DNA of 32,352 bases, from the NCBI RefSeq assembly GCF_001704635.1, contig NZ_MAXF01000063.1, forward strand, positions 1 to 32,352, given 5' to 3'. Shown piece after piece: positions 7,265 to 14,559 of this stretch (positions are counted from its first letter, which is position 1; each line of letters begins with the position of its first letter). The notes beneath the pieces were generated by a model, which worked only from the letters and a program-made list of their open reading frames with translations, was not told the origin of the DNA and did no database searches. This stretch comes from Streptomyces sparsogenes (GTDB lineage Bacteria > Actinomycetota > Actinomycetes > Streptomycetales > Streptomycetaceae). The position numbers and the translations under genes were made by a program.

Positions 7265-8088
7265 CAGGCCGTGACCGCGAAGTGGGCCAGGATCGCCTCG
7301 GCCAGCTGCTGGTCGCCCTCGATCTTCAGCTTGTCGGCGACCGCCTCCGCCCGCACCCGTCCGCACGCCAGGCGCAGATACGTCTCCCAGTCCGTGGTCA
7401 GCGTGACCGTCGGCCCGAGCGAGACGCTGCCGTCGATGGTGCCCCGGCCCTCGGCGTCGACCCGTACCGTCCGCATGAACTCCAGCGGGCCGTTCACATC
7501 GAAGACCACCGCCGAGCCGGGCGCCGCGCCCGCGTCGTCGACGACCACCTTCGGGAGCGCGGCCAGCAGCCGGTCCCGGGCGATGGACGCACCGGCGGAG
7601 TCGAGATTGCCCGGCTGGCCGAGCGCCCGCCGCAGGTCCTGCTCGTGCACCCACACGTCGAACGCCCGCCTCTGAAGGGCCTCCTCCAAGCTCACCTCGC
7701 CGCCGCCGGGCCAGCGCACCATGGCGTCCGGCTGGCGCTTCTCGTTCCGCAGCTGGCGGGAGCGGCGGATGATCGTGTACTCCAGCTCGGAGGTCATCTC
7801 GGGCGCGGTGTGGCACCGCCGCACATCGACCTGGACCTCCATGTAGCGGGCGTGCTCGCTGGTGACGTGGAACAGGTCGCGCGGCAGCGAGTGGATCGGG
7901 CGCGGGTCGCCGAGCATCTCGCACTCGAGGCCGATGACATGCGAGACCACATCGCGCACCGACCACCCCGGGCACTCGGTGGCCCAGTTCCACTCCCCTT
8001 CGACGAGCGGATTCACCAACTCGGATATCGCTTCGACGGAATGGGTCCAGGCGTCGATGGAGGTCTGAAGGCTGGGATGGACGGTCAC
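7264..8088 (-). CDS. Maleylpyruvate isomerase (MDMPI)-family mycothiol-dependent protein
   Basis: 274 aa. The N-terminal half is a DinB-like metal-binding four-helix domain (WSVRDVVSHVIGLECEML, later FDVWVHEQDLRRAL, supplying the His/Glu/His ligand set). The C-terminal half (about 175-270) is the SCP2-like MDMPI-C domain (GTIDGSVSLGPTVTLTTDWETYLRLACGR). Members use mycothiol, the actinobacterial thiol, as cofactor for isomerase or transferase chemistry; the substrate here is unknown. GTG start at 8088 is preceded by GAGGGG. It is a single gene, converging with the MFS gene. A small AT-rich dyad (GCGTTTAAGTTACGC, 8133-8147) in its upstream region is the likely promoter area. Confidence 0.87.
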   Translation of the reverse strand: MTVHPSLQTSIDAWTHSVEAISELVNPLVEGEWNWATECPGWSVRDVVSHVIGLECEMLGDPRPIHSLPRDLFHVTSEHARYMEVQVDVRRCHTAPEMTSELEYTIIRRSRQLRNEKRQPDAMVRWPGGGEVSLEEALQRRAFDVWVHEQDLRRALGQPGNLDSAGASIARDRLLAALPKVVVDDAGAAPGSAVVFDVNGPLEFMRTVRVDAEGRGTIDGSVSLGPTVTLTTDWETYLRLACGRVRAEAVADKLKIEGDQQLAEAILAHFAVTA

Positions 8089-8305
8089 GGGACCCCTCGG
8101 GCGGTTGGTACGCGGGCTGGGTGCTTGTGTGTGCGTTTAAGTTACGCTGCGCACGAGCACCCCGGGAGTGCTTTCGGGTCTGATCGTAGGCCCGGATCGG
8201 CGGCTCGACCGCTGAGAGCGGTGGTAAGGTGCGCGCCTTCCCGCCGGAGACCGGGGCGAACCCGGATGGATCGGACGTACCGGTCGAATCCCGTCGGACG
8301 GTGCC

Positions 8306-9340
8306 TCAGTCGGCGATGTGGCGATACCCGGTGGTCCGCGAGGGCGGCGGCAGGGGCGCGACGGTGACGGTGCGGCCGCGGCCGGGGGCGTGGATCACCT
8401 TGCCGCCTCCGATGTAGAGGGCGACATGGCCGTCCCCGTAGGCCAGGACCAGATCGCCGGGGCGGAGTCCGGCGCGGGTGGTGGCCTTCCCGGCGTACCG
8501 CTGGGACCAGGTGGTGCGGGGGAGATTGACCCCGGCGGCCTGCCAGGCCCGCATCGTCAGGCCCGAGCAGTCGAAGCCGCGGGGACCGGTGCCGCCCCAG
8601 ACGTAGGGCTTGCCGAGCTGGTCGTGGGCGAAGGCGATGGCCCGCGCGGCCCGGCCCTTGGGCTCGGGGTGCTTCCTGGGGTGCTTCTTGGCGGGCTTCT
8701 TGGGGTGCTTCTCGGTGCCCTTCTTGCCGGTGTCCTTCTTGCCGGTGTCGTCGTCGGCGTCGGCGCCGGCGCTGTCGCCGGTGGTGCGCTCGGGGGCGGA
8801 CGGGCCGATCTCGCCGCCCGCCGGCTCCCGTTCCTCGACGTCGTCCGCGGCCACCTGGCCGGGCAGCTTCAGGGTGTCCCCGGCGTAGATGAGGGTCGAG
8901 CCGCCCAGCTCGTTCAGCTCCTGCAGCGTCTTGACGGTGGTGTGGTGCTCCTGGGCGAGGCCGTACAGCGTGTCGCCGCGGACCAGCACCACCGTCGTCG
9001 GCTGCGCGGGCGGGACGGCGCCGGGCCGGGTGTCGGCGTCGCCGCCGTCGTCCTTCTGCTTCGGCTGGGCGGCCGGGGTCTTCGCGTCGGCCGGCGGGGC
9101 CAGGTCGACCTTCCGCGAGGGAGCGGGTGACTGGGCGGAGGCGCGGTCGCCCGCCGGGCCGTGGACGGCCAGCAGCGCACCCGCCAGGACCGCGAGGACG
9201 GCCAGCACCGCCACGGCGCCCGTACGCACCGCGGTCCGGCCCACGGTGGCCGCCAGCTTCCGCCATCCGGCGGCCGGCTTGACGTGCGCCGCCGACGACC
9301 TCTGGGTGCGGCGTCGGGCGGCCCGTATGTGCTCTCCCAT
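8306..9340 (-). CDS. Secreted LysM-NlpC/P60 peptidoglycan hydrolase
   Basis: 344 aa from ATG 9340. A basic N-terminus is followed by one hydrophobic segment (about 41-62), a LysM peptidoglycan-binding domain (about 117-161: VVLVRGDTLYGLAQEHHTT...YAGDTLKLPG), an acidic linker, a Lys/His/Pro-rich repeat linker (200-228), and a C-terminal NlpC/P60 cysteine peptidase. The catalytic set is visible: C258 in FDCSG, H305 in GDGHVALYIG, H317 in VIHAPG. Such enzymes cut stem peptides between D-Glu and the third residue during wall growth or spore germination. AAGGAGG lies six bases before the chosen ATG. The open frame continues upstream to 9817 but that part is GC-driven and lacks homologous features. 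No ydaO (c-di-AMP) riboswitch, common before Streptomyces hydrolase genes, could be recognised. Confidence 0.9.
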   Translation of the reverse strand: MGEHIRAARRRTQRSSAAHVKPAAGWRKLAATVGRTAVRTGAVAVLAVLAVLAGALLAVHGPAGDRASAQSPAPSRKVDLAPPADAKTPAAQPKQKDDGGDADTRPGAVPPAQPTTVVLVRGDTLYGLAQEHHTTVKTLQELNELGGSTLIYAGDTLKLPGQVAADDVEEREPAGGEIGPSAPERTTGDSAGADADDDTGKKDTGKKGTEKHPKKPAKKHPRKHPEPKGRAARAIAFAHDQLGKPYVWGGTGPRGFDCSGLTMRAWQAAGVNLPRTTWSQRYAGKATTRAGLRPGDLVLAYGDGHVALYIGGGKVIHAPGRGRTVTVAPLPPPSRTTGYRHIAD

Positions 9341-9831
9341 CACAACCTCCTTCGCGGTCGCCCCTGGGGCGGGGCGTGAGAGGGAGGCTGCTGGGGCGCG
9401 AGGGTGTCCGGCAACGCCTGGGCCGTCCGGGACAGTCCGGCCCTGTCTGTGCAGGTCAGGGCCCCCGCCGGGCCGGCACGGCCCCGCCGGCCCGGCACGG
9501 GCGGGTGGAACGGCCGCACCCGCTCCGGGACCTGTCACGCCTCGACGGCGCACGTCCGGACACCCGCGCTGACCTGCGTAGACGATCCCGGACGGGCCCG
9601 GACGCCCAGACCCGTTGCCGAGCCCGCCGGACACCCCGAGGCTTCTGCCCACCGCCCCGCACCGCCGGGCGGCGCCCCCGTCGAAGGCGCCGCTCCGCGT
9701 GCTGCCGGGGCCGCCCTGCCGCTCACCGGTGTCGACGGCCGCAGGCAGGCGCGACAAGGAGCCGGGATCGCTCGCGAGAAGGTGCCCGGTTCCCCGGAAG
9801 CCACTCATTCCTTCCACCCAGGAGCATCAGC
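9341..9831. other. Divergent intergenic region with a large GC hairpin
   Basis: 491 bases between the divergent NlpC/P60 and FN3-like genes. No gene is supported. A perfect 11-bp stem (GCCGGGCCGGC at 9467-9477, complement at 9486-9496, 8-base loop) lies about 130 bases before the hydrolase start, in its probable leader, where it could form RNA structure. Ribosome sites are clear at both ends: AAGGAGG before 9340 (minus) and CAGGAG before 9832 (plus). Confidence 0.5.
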
Positions 9832-11013
9832 ATGCGCATCACACGAACCCGGCGGACCCGCAACCTGGTGGTCGCGGCCCTCGCCGGCAGCCTGCTGGCC
9901 GGCGGCACGGCAGCCGTCGTCGGCCAGGACCTCTTCAGCACCGACGCCTCCGCCAAGCCCGCCGAGCCCGCCGACACCATCGCCAACGCGGCGGCGTCCG
10001 CGGGTGGTGGCCTGCCCGCCGTGCAAGGGCTGAAGTTCAGCCTGGGCGACCGGTCGGTGAAGCTGTCCTGGAAGAAGGTGACCGGCGCGGACGACTATCG
10101 CGTCTACGCCGATTACTCCTGCGACAACATGCCCCGCAGCGCCAGCACCTATCAGCTCGTCAAGGACCGGCTGGGCAAGCAGACCGAGTGGACCCACCAG
10201 AACATCACGGCCAACTGCGTCAACTACGCGGTGGCCGCGGTACGTGACGGCAAGCAGGGCGCGCTGCCCCCGATCGGCAAGCGGGTGGTGGTCTCGATGA
10301 CCAACCGCGACCACACCACGGCCGCCCAGCGCTACTTCGCCGCCGCCCCCGACGCCGGTGACGTCGTCGCCCGGACCCGGGTCGCCCCCGGCCAGGACCG
10401 AGGGATCGTGCTGGCCCGCGCCTACATCCGGAACAAGGACACCTTCACCGAGGCCATCGGCGACCATCGCGGCTGGACCGCCGACCCCAGGGCGTCCTCC
10501 AAGGTCACGGTCGCCTGGAACACCGGCACCGGCGACGTCGCCGTTTACGTCCACAAGTCCTGTGCCGCCGGCACCTCACTGCCCAACGGCGAATCGGTGC
10601 AGGCGGGGTGCAAGGACGCGCTGCCCGCCGCGTTCGTCCCCAACGCGGCCTCCGCGGGTGACTCCTCCTCGGACCCGCGCAACCTGATCAGCGTCTCGCG
10701 CACCGGCTCGGGCGGCCTGTCCATCGGGGTGTCCGCGGTCAACTCCATCCTGAGCAAGCTCGGCCGGATCAACGCACAGCTGACCCTGTCCCCGTACCAG
10801 GACACCTTCCGCGTCACCCTCATGGCCGACAAATTCCCGTCGTGGGAGTTCATCCGCTACCCCCACTTCGTCCAGGGCGCGCCGATCGGGGAATCCAGGG
10901 TGATCGCCACCCGCGACCAGACCGGTATCTCCGACCTCACCAGCGGACAGCAGTCGACCTGCGTCAGCCCGGCGGCCGAGACCCTGCACGCCCAGAACCC
11001 CATGTCCTGCTGA
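9832..11013 (+). CDS. Secreted protein with fibronectin-III-like domain, function unknown
   Basis: 393 aa. An Arg-rich N-terminus and hydrophobic core (residues 1-31, with LVVAALAGSLLAGGTAAVVG) form a signal peptide, possibly Tat-like because of the RRTR stretch. Residues about 64-145 resemble an FN3 fold (LKFSLGDRSVKLSWKKVTGADDYRVYADYS). The rest (150-393) is a beta-rich region of no family I know, with several paired Cys (KSCAAGT...QAGCKD, and two near the C-terminus: STCVSP...PMSC), consistent with disulfides outside the cell. CAGGAG lies just upstream of ATG 9832. It is divergent from the cell-wall hydrolase, so a role at the envelope is plausible but unproven. A strong terminator follows. 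Confidence 0.75.
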   Translation: MRITRTRRTRNLVVAALAGSLLAGGTAAVVGQDLFSTDASAKPAEPADTIANAAASAGGGLPAVQGLKFSLGDRSVKLSWKKVTGADDYRVYADYSCDNMPRSASTYQLVKDRLGKQTEWTHQNITANCVNYAVAAVRDGKQGALPPIGKRVVVSMTNRDHTTAAQRYFAAAPDAGDVVARTRVAPGQDRGIVLARAYIRNKDTFTEAIGDHRGWTADPRASSKVTVAWNTGTGDVAVYVHKSCAAGTSLPNGESVQAGCKDALPAAFVPNAASAGDSSSDPRNLISVSRTGSGGLSIGVSAVNSILSKLGRINAQLTLSPYQDTFRVTLMADKFPSWEFIRYPHFVQGAPIGESRVIATRDQTGISDLTSGQQSTCVSPAAETLHAQNPMSC

Positions 11014-11056
11014 GCGGCACGGGGCACACCGGCGCGAGCCGTCATGCCCACCCGTC

Positions 11057-11095
11057 GCGGGGGAGCCGGCCGGGCAGCCCGGCCGGCTCCCCCGC
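11057..11095. terminator. Perfect 18-bp hairpin terminator
   Basis: Arms 11057-11074 and 11078-11095 pair perfectly over 18 bases with a 3-base loop. It lies 43 bases after the secreted-protein stop and 99 bases before the next gene, so it separates the two transcription units. Confidence 0.88.
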
Positions 11096-11193
11096 AACGC
11101 TGTTCCATGAGGTGAGGGCAAGCCTGAAGCAGGCACGATGCCGCCCCGGGGGTCGTGGGCTGCTCCTCGCGCACGAGTGGCACCCTTGACGTC

Positions 11194-13050
11194 ATGAGCA
11201 AGCGAGCCCGCGTCCGCGCCCCCGAGCTGCGAGGACGATCCTGGATCAACACCGGCGGCAAGGAACTGTCCCTCGCGGACTTCCGGGGCCACATCGTGAT
11301 CCTGGACTTCTGGACGTTCTGTTGCGTGAACTGCCTGCACGTCCTGGACGAGCTGCGCGAGCTGGAGGAGAAGCACCGCGACACCGTCGTGATCGTCGGG
11401 GTGCACTCGCCGAAGTTCGTCCACGAGGCCGAGCACCAGGCGGTCGTCGACGCCGTCGAGCGCTATGAGGTGCACCACCCCGTGCTCGACGACCCCGAGC
11501 TGGCCACCTGGAAGCAGTACGCGGTACGGGCCTGGCCGACGCTGGTGGTCATCGACCCCGAGGGGTACGTGGTCGCCCAGCACGCGGGCGAGGGGCACGC
11601 CCACGCGCTGGAGACGCTGGTCGCCGAGCTGGAGGCCGAGCACGGCGCGAAGGGCACGCTGCGGCGCGGCGACGGGCCGTACGTGCCGCCGGAGCCGGTC
11701 GCCACCGAGCTGCGCTTCCCGGGCAAGGCGCTGCCGCTGCCCGGCGGCACCTTCCTGGTCTCGGACACCACCCGCCACCAGCTCGTCGAACTCGCGGCGG
11801 ACGGCGAGAGCGTGCTGCGGCGGATCGGGGCGGGCGAGCGGGGGCTGGTCGACGGGCCCGCCGACCGGGCGCGGTTCAGCGAGCCGCAGGGTCTCGCGCT
11901 GCTGCCGGACGGCACGGTGATCGTCGCCGACACGGTCAACCACGCGCTGCGCGCCCTGGACCCGGCCACCGGCGAGGTGCGGACCGTCGCCGGCACCGGG
12001 CGCCAGTGGTGGCAGGGCTCCCCGGCCGCCGGGCCCGCCCGTGAGGTCGATCTGTCCTCGCCGTGGGACGTGGCGTGGTTCGCCGACCGGCTGTGGATCG
12101 CGATGGCGGGCGTCCACCAGCTGTGGACCTACGACCCGGCGGACGGGACCGTACGCGCCGCAGCCGGCACGACCAACGAGGGCCTGGTCGACGGACCGGC
12201 CGAACAGGCCTGGTTCGCCCAGCCGTCCGGGCTCGCCGCGGCCGGGGACCGCCTGTGGGTCGCGGACTCCGAGACCTCGGCGGTGCGCTACGTGGAGCGG
12301 GACGGCGAGGGAGCGGGGGAGGACGGCGCGGGCGGCTTCGTGGTCCGTACGGCCGTGGGCACCGGGCTGTTCGACTTCGGCCACCGCGACGGACCGGCCG
12401 ACCAGGCGCTCCTCCAGCACCCGCTCGGCGTGACCGCGCTGCCCGACGGCTCGGTCGCCGTCTGTGACACCTACAACCACGCGCTGCGCCGCTTCGACCC
12501 GGCCTCAGGCGAGGTCAGCACCCTCGCGACCGACCTGCGGGAGCCCTCCGACGCGGTGCTGGCCGACGGCGACATCCTCGTCGTCGAGTCCGCGCGGCAC
12601 CGGCTGACCCGGCTGCGGCTGCCCGAGGAGGCGGTACGGGTGGAGGCGGTGGCGCACCGCACGCAGCGGGCCGCCACCGACATCGCCCCGGGCACGGTCC
12701 GGCTCGACGTCGTCTTCCACGCGCCCGCCGGCCAGAAGCTCGACACCCGCTACGGCCCCTCCACCCGCCTGCTGGTCAGCTCCACCCCGCCCGGCCTGCT
12801 GGCCGAGGGCGAGGGGGCCGGCACCGACCTGGCCCGCGAGCTGGTGCTGGCGGAGGGGGTGACCGAAGGTGTGCTGCACGTCTCGGCGATGGCCGCCTCC
12901 TGCGACGACGACCCATCCAACGAATACCCGGCCTGCCATGTGCACCAGCAGGACTGGGGTGTTCCGGTGCGGGTCGTCGAGGGCGGCGCGACCAGGCTGC
13001 CGCTGGTGCTCGCGGGGATGGACGCGGACGAGGCGCCCCCGTCCTCCTAG
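11194..13050 (+). CDS. Thioredoxin-like / NHL-repeat protein (NHLRC2-like)
   Basis: 618 aa. The N-terminal thioredoxin fold (about 14-150) has the redox motif WTFCCVNCLHV with the C44-x-x-C47 pair, as in animal NHLRC2, and the cis-Pro segment AVRAWPTLVVIDPEG. It is followed by at least five NHL beta-propeller repeats (phrases such as FSEPQGLALLPDGTVIVADT, HPLGVTALPDGSVAVCDTYN) and a C-terminal beta-rich domain (about 490-610). No signal peptide, so probably cytoplasmic. The molecular role in bacteria is not established; a redox-active propeller adaptor is the best reading. ATG 11194 has no ribosome site and lies next to TGACGTCA, with CACCCT a few bases upstream, so it may be leaderless. Upstream in-frame codons (from 11155) are unlikely coding. 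Confidence 0.9.
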   Translation: MSKRARVRAPELRGRSWINTGGKELSLADFRGHIVILDFWTFCCVNCLHVLDELRELEEKHRDTVVIVGVHSPKFVHEAEHQAVVDAVERYEVHHPVLDDPELATWKQYAVRAWPTLVVIDPEGYVVAQHAGEGHAHALETLVAELEAEHGAKGTLRRGDGPYVPPEPVATELRFPGKALPLPGGTFLVSDTTRHQLVELAADGESVLRRIGAGERGLVDGPADRARFSEPQGLALLPDGTVIVADTVNHALRALDPATGEVRTVAGTGRQWWQGSPAAGPAREVDLSSPWDVAWFADRLWIAMAGVHQLWTYDPADGTVRAAAGTTNEGLVDGPAEQAWFAQPSGLAAAGDRLWVADSETSAVRYVERDGEGAGEDGAGGFVVRTAVGTGLFDFGHRDGPADQALLQHPLGVTALPDGSVAVCDTYNHALRRFDPASGEVSTLATDLREPSDAVLADGDILVVESARHRLTRLRLPEEAVRVEAVAHRTQRAATDIAPGTVRLDVVFHAPAGQKLDTRYGPSTRLLVSSTPPGLLAEGEGAGTDLARELVLAEGVTEGVLHVSAMAASCDDDPSNEYPACHVHQQDWGVPVRVVEGGATRLPLVLAGMDADEAPPSS

Positions 13051-13097
13051 GAGCCCTGGTGACGTGGTGACCAGGCGGCCCAGGTGCCCTGGCCCGC

Positions 13098-13319
13098 CTA
13101 GTCGTAGTACCGCTGCTCCTCGACGACCGGCGCGGCCGGGGCCGGGGCCCGGGTGCGCCGGCGCTTGAGGACGCTGACGTAGGCCGCCATGCCGATGAAA
13201 CCGACGGCCATCAGGATCAGTCCGATGAGGTGGAGGTGGAGGCCGTCGGTCTTCACGTCCACAGCGAAGGTGAGGATGGCCCCCACCGCGATCATTCCTA
13301 TGCAACCGCCCAGGCCCAT
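13098..13319 (-). CDS. Small membrane protein, DUF6458-like
   Basis: 73 aa with two hydrophobic stretches (GCIGMIAVGAILTFAVDV, then HLIGLILMAVGFIGMAAYV) joined by a short polar loop, and a basic/Pro-rich cytoplasmic tail (KRRRTRAPAP). This is the standard layout of the actinobacterial two-TM family DUF6458; function unknown. ATG 13319 is preceded by GGAGG at a good distance; the longer open frame to 13394 lacks a ribosome site. It converges with the thioredoxin/NHL gene, 47 bases apart. Confidence 0.85.
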   Translation of the reverse strand: MGLGGCIGMIAVGAILTFAVDVKTDGLHLHLIGLILMAVGFIGMAAYVSVLKRRRTRAPAPAAPVVEEQRYYD

Positions 13320-13521
13320 GAGTGGTGCCTCCGAACTGGATTGACTGTCTATCCGGGCTGGTTTTGATCGGGTACCCGGGTCGGCGAGGGCCAATCCGCC
13401 TCGCGGGCCCCGGGCCTGTCGGGCCGGCCTCCGCCGGGCCGGCGCGGGCCGGGGCAGAGGGGGAGGCAGGCCAGGTCAGGGGCGGCTCAGGGGCAGGGGT
13501 GGATGGACGCGGCCAGGGCCC

Positions 13522-14484
13522 ATGACGGACCATGGGGCGATGTCGCTCAGTACGCATGACGCCGACCTGTTCGAGGCTGCCCGGGGCCGCCTGGAGGCGA
13601 TCGCCTACCGGCTGCTGGGCTCGGCGGGCGACGCCGAGGACGCGGTGCAGGACGCGTATCTGCGGTGGCATGCGGCGGACCGGGAGCGGATCGAGACGCC
13701 CGAGGCATGGCTGACGAAGGTGCTCACCAATCTCTGCCTCAATCAGCTCACCTCTGCGCGCGCCAGGCGCGAAACCTATGTGGGGCAGTGGCTCCCGGAG
13801 CCGGTCCTGGCCGGGGACCGGATGCTCGGCCCGGCCGACACCGTCGAGCAGCGCGAGTCGGTCTCCCTCGCGATGCTCACCCTCATGGAGCGGCTGTCGC
13901 CCAATGAGCGCGTGGTGTACGTGCTGCGCGAGGCGTTCGGGTATCCGCACCGCGAGATCGCGGAGATCCTCGACCTCACCGAGTCCAACTGCCAGCAGAT
14001 CTACCGGCGTGCCAAGCAGCACCTCACCATCGACCGGCCCCGTACGGAGGTGGACGCGGCCGCCGCGCGGAAGATCGTCGAGGAGTTCCTCACCGCGGCC
14101 CTCAGCGGCGACACCGAGCCCCTGATCCGGCTGCTCACGGACGACGCGGTCGGCATCGCCGACGGCGGTGGCCGGGTCCGGGCCCGCAGGAGCCTGGTCG
14201 TCGGCGCGCTCGACCTCGCGCGATACCTGTCCGGGGTGCTCCGGCCGACCGAGTCCAAGCGAACGCTCGTGGGCGGCAGCCCCGCCTTCCACGCCGCCGT
14301 CGTCAACGGCGGTCCCGCCGTGCTGCTGGAGGTCGAGGGGCGGGTCTTCGGCGTTCTCGGCATCGAGGCGACCCCTGACGGCGTCGCGGCGATCCACATT
14401 CAGGTCAATCCCGACAAACTGGAGCGCATCACGCGCCAGTGGGCGGCCTCCGGCCCCCATCCCCCGCTTCCGGTCACATGGTGA
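13522..14484 (+). CDS. sigJ: ECF41-type RNA polymerase sigma factor (SigJ-like) with SnoaL-like C-terminal domain
   Basis: 320 aa. Sigma-70 region 2 (about 17-85: FEAARGRLEAIAYRLLGSAGDAEDAVQDAYLRW) and region 4 (about 125-180: LSPNERVVYVLREAFGYPHREIAEIL) are followed by a SnoaL/NTF2-like domain (about 190-300). The ECF41 signatures are present: WLPEP in the linker (90-94), DGGGR (214-218), and NPDKL near the end (296-300). In this group the C-terminal domain replaces an anti-sigma factor and tunes activity in cis. The partner is usually a neighbouring oxidoreductase, decarboxylase or epimerase gene; here it is the FAD oxidoreductase 75 bases downstream. Start could also be ATG 13540; neither has a strong ribosome site. 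Confidence 0.93.
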   Translation: MTDHGAMSLSTHDADLFEAARGRLEAIAYRLLGSAGDAEDAVQDAYLRWHAADRERIETPEAWLTKVLTNLCLNQLTSARARRETYVGQWLPEPVLAGDRMLGPADTVEQRESVSLAMLTLMERLSPNERVVYVLREAFGYPHREIAEILDLTESNCQQIYRRAKQHLTIDRPRTEVDAAAARKIVEEFLTAALSGDTEPLIRLLTDDAVGIADGGGRVRARRSLVVGALDLARYLSGVLRPTESKRTLVGGSPAFHAAVVNGGPAVLLEVEGRVFGVLGIEATPDGVAAIHIQVNPDKLERITRQWAASGPHPPLPVTW

Positions 14485-14497
14485 CCCACATCACGTT
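14472..14497 (+). promoter_or_regulatory. Candidate ECF41-dependent promoter of the oxidoreductase gene
   Basis: GGTCACA (14472-14478), 15 bases, then CGTT (14494-14497) is close to the ECF41 promoter described for other bacteria (TGTCACA about 16 bases before CGTC). It overlaps the sigma-gene stop codon and would start a message with a leader of about 55 bases ending in the strong ribosome site GGAGAGGAG. The match is imperfect (one base in each box), so this is a candidate only. Confidence 0.4.
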
Positions 14498-14559
14498 CCT
14501 CGACTGTCAGGGTTCGCGCGGCTGTCCGGTTCAGGAGGTGAATCGGAGAGGAGCGAACC

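Noticed and set aside
8209..8270. Possible structured RNA around GGTAAGGTGCGCGCCTTCC
   Set aside because: The dyad AAGGTGCGCGCCTT is imperfect and no known class fits; could at most be a weak terminator for the hydrolase gene.
9341..9817. N-terminal extension of the NlpC/P60 gene, or a ydaO riboswitch in this region
   Set aside because: The extension precedes a perfect ribosome site plus ATG and a membrane segment that must be N-terminal. I could not find the conserved ydaO core phrases on the minus strand.
13051..13097. CCTGGT/ACCAGG dyad as terminator between the thioredoxin/NHL and DUF6458 genes
   Set aside because: Only a 6-bp stem with a 9-base loop; too weak to claim.
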